This document shows positions 63,476 through 64,000 of a DNA stretch of 64,000 bases, piece after piece. Made by a program: the position numbers and the translations under genes. The stretch is taken from NCBI GenBank assembly GCA_028285345.1, contig JANQPT010000014.1:608334-672333 (forward strand). The letters are read 5' to 3'. The first letter of the stretch is position 1, and the number at the start of each line of letters is the position of its first letter. A model generated the notes under the pieces. The model saw only the letters and a program-made list of their open reading frames with translations, did no database searches and was not told the origin of the DNA. The DNA comes from Planctomycetales bacterium (GTDB lineage Bacteria; Planctomycetota; Planctomycetia; Planctomycetales; Planctomycetaceae).

Positions 63476-64000
63476 ATGAAAATTGCGTTTTCAACGTTGG
63501 CCACGCCGGAGTGGAGTTGGGCTCGGTTGTTAGAGCAAGGCTCCGTGTTGGGTTACGACGGCGTGGAGATACGACTGCTGGAGGGTGAGACCGACCTGTT
63601 GGCACGCGACGAGTTTGCGGCGGGTCATCTTCCGCAGCGGCGCGACGAATTGACGGCGGCCGGCTTCCAAGTGTGCGGGCTGGCATCGAGTGTGCGGTTT
63701 GACGACAAGGACCCGGCGGAGCGCGAACGGCAAACCGAAATCGGGCGTTCGTATGTCGACCTGGCGGTCGAGTTGGGTGCGGAGTTTGTCCGCGTGTTTG
63801 GCGATTCTCTGCCGGAGAAGGATGACGCCGCCGGACGCGCGGCGGTCATATCAAACGTCGCCGCTGGATTGACGGTGCTCGGGGAATACGGGGCTGAGCG
63901 GCGCGTGCAGGTGCTGTTGGAGACGCACGGCGATTTTTCCGACTCGCAGGTGGTCCAGGCCACCATGGAGCAGGTCACCAGCGATCACGCGGGCGTGTTA
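63476..64000 (+). CDS. Sugar phosphate isomerase/epimerase-like protein, 5' part
   Basis: 175 codons from the ATG at 63476, which has AAGGAGG eleven bases upstream; the frame runs off the window end. Pattern of the xylose-isomerase-like TIM barrel: KIAFSTLATPEWSW, GYDGVEIRLLEGETDLL, VDLAVELGAEFVRVFGD and LLETHGDF, which holds the first metal-binding Glu and His. Function among isomerases, epimerases or endonuclease IV relatives is not decidable from half the protein. Confidence 0.82.
   Translation, partial: MKIAFSTLATPEWSWARLLEQGSVLGYDGVEIRLLEGETDLLARDEFAAGHLPQRRDELTAAGFQVCGLASSVRFDDKDPAERERQTEIGRSYVDLAVELGAEFVRVFGDSLPEKDDAAGRAAVISNVAAGLTVLGEYGAERRVQVLLETHGDFSDSQVVQATMEQVTSDHAGVL

Overview
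This 64 kb window reads as a chromosomal segment of a planctomycete (phylum Planctomycetota, most likely order Planctomycetales). The main reasons are a DUF1559 pseudopilin-like protein, two calcium-repeat proteins carrying the LEDRKLMA-type planctomycete extracellular N-terminal motif, a V/Y-rich YTV-like secreted protein, an ECF-like sigma factor beside a zinc-ribbon Ser/Thr kinase, a DUF4175/AAA ATPase pair, a formylglycine sulfatase and a GAPDH/SelB/RtcB housekeeping background. Genes are mostly single or in short operons on both strands. I saw no phage, transposase, CRISPR array, rRNA or tRNA.

Left part (1-16 kb): a regulatory-type phosphotransferase cluster (hibernation factor end, EIIA-Ntr, HPr with an altered active-site loop, Enzyme I), a 912-base non-coding stretch, then RNase E/G and ribosomal protein L21. 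Next come a kinase and sigma factor, an APC-type amino acid permease, a GT4 glycosyltransferase, and UDP-glucuronate decarboxylase plus a UDP-sugar 4-epimerase.

Middle (16-42 kb): a large DUF4175 membrane/coiled-coil protein with its MoxR-like ATPase; RtcB RNA ligase, glycerate 2-kinase and a macrodomain protein; a secreted sulfatase; a secreted glutaminyl-cyclase-like M28 protein; a ClC channel with CBS domains; a PiT phosphate transporter with a candidate PHO box; two tandem RTX-like calcium-repeat paralogs; a UvrD-type helicase; a kinase with a Tyr/Asp/Glu-rich tail; and accD, a histidine-phosphatase-fold protein that has lost its catalytic residues, rpe and gap.

Right part (42-64 kb): a YtrA-like GntR regulator with an ABC ATPase and permease, whose promoter is covered by a perfect palindrome; an EEP-family hydrolase, SlyX, an M20 peptidase, a class V aminotransferase, an isochorismatase-like hydrolase and the DUF1559 protein; a nuclease-like unknown; a double-FHA protein; a neutral ceramidase-like protein overlapping methionine aminopeptidase; SelB; the YTV-like protein; a dihydroorotate-dehydrogenase-like flavoprotein; and the start of a sugar isomerase-like protein.

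The intergenic spaces hold several families of palindromic or fold-back repeats: two related CTAG-ended elements with terminal inverted repeats, two paired REP/BIME-like GTAGG palindromes, a GCAGAG fold-back, and a long GCCCCG fold-back. These, the degenerate phosphatase, the altered HPr, the tandem RTX paralogs and the Tyr/acid-tailed kinase are the most unusual content. I did not find an obvious multi-gene defence or biosynthetic system.
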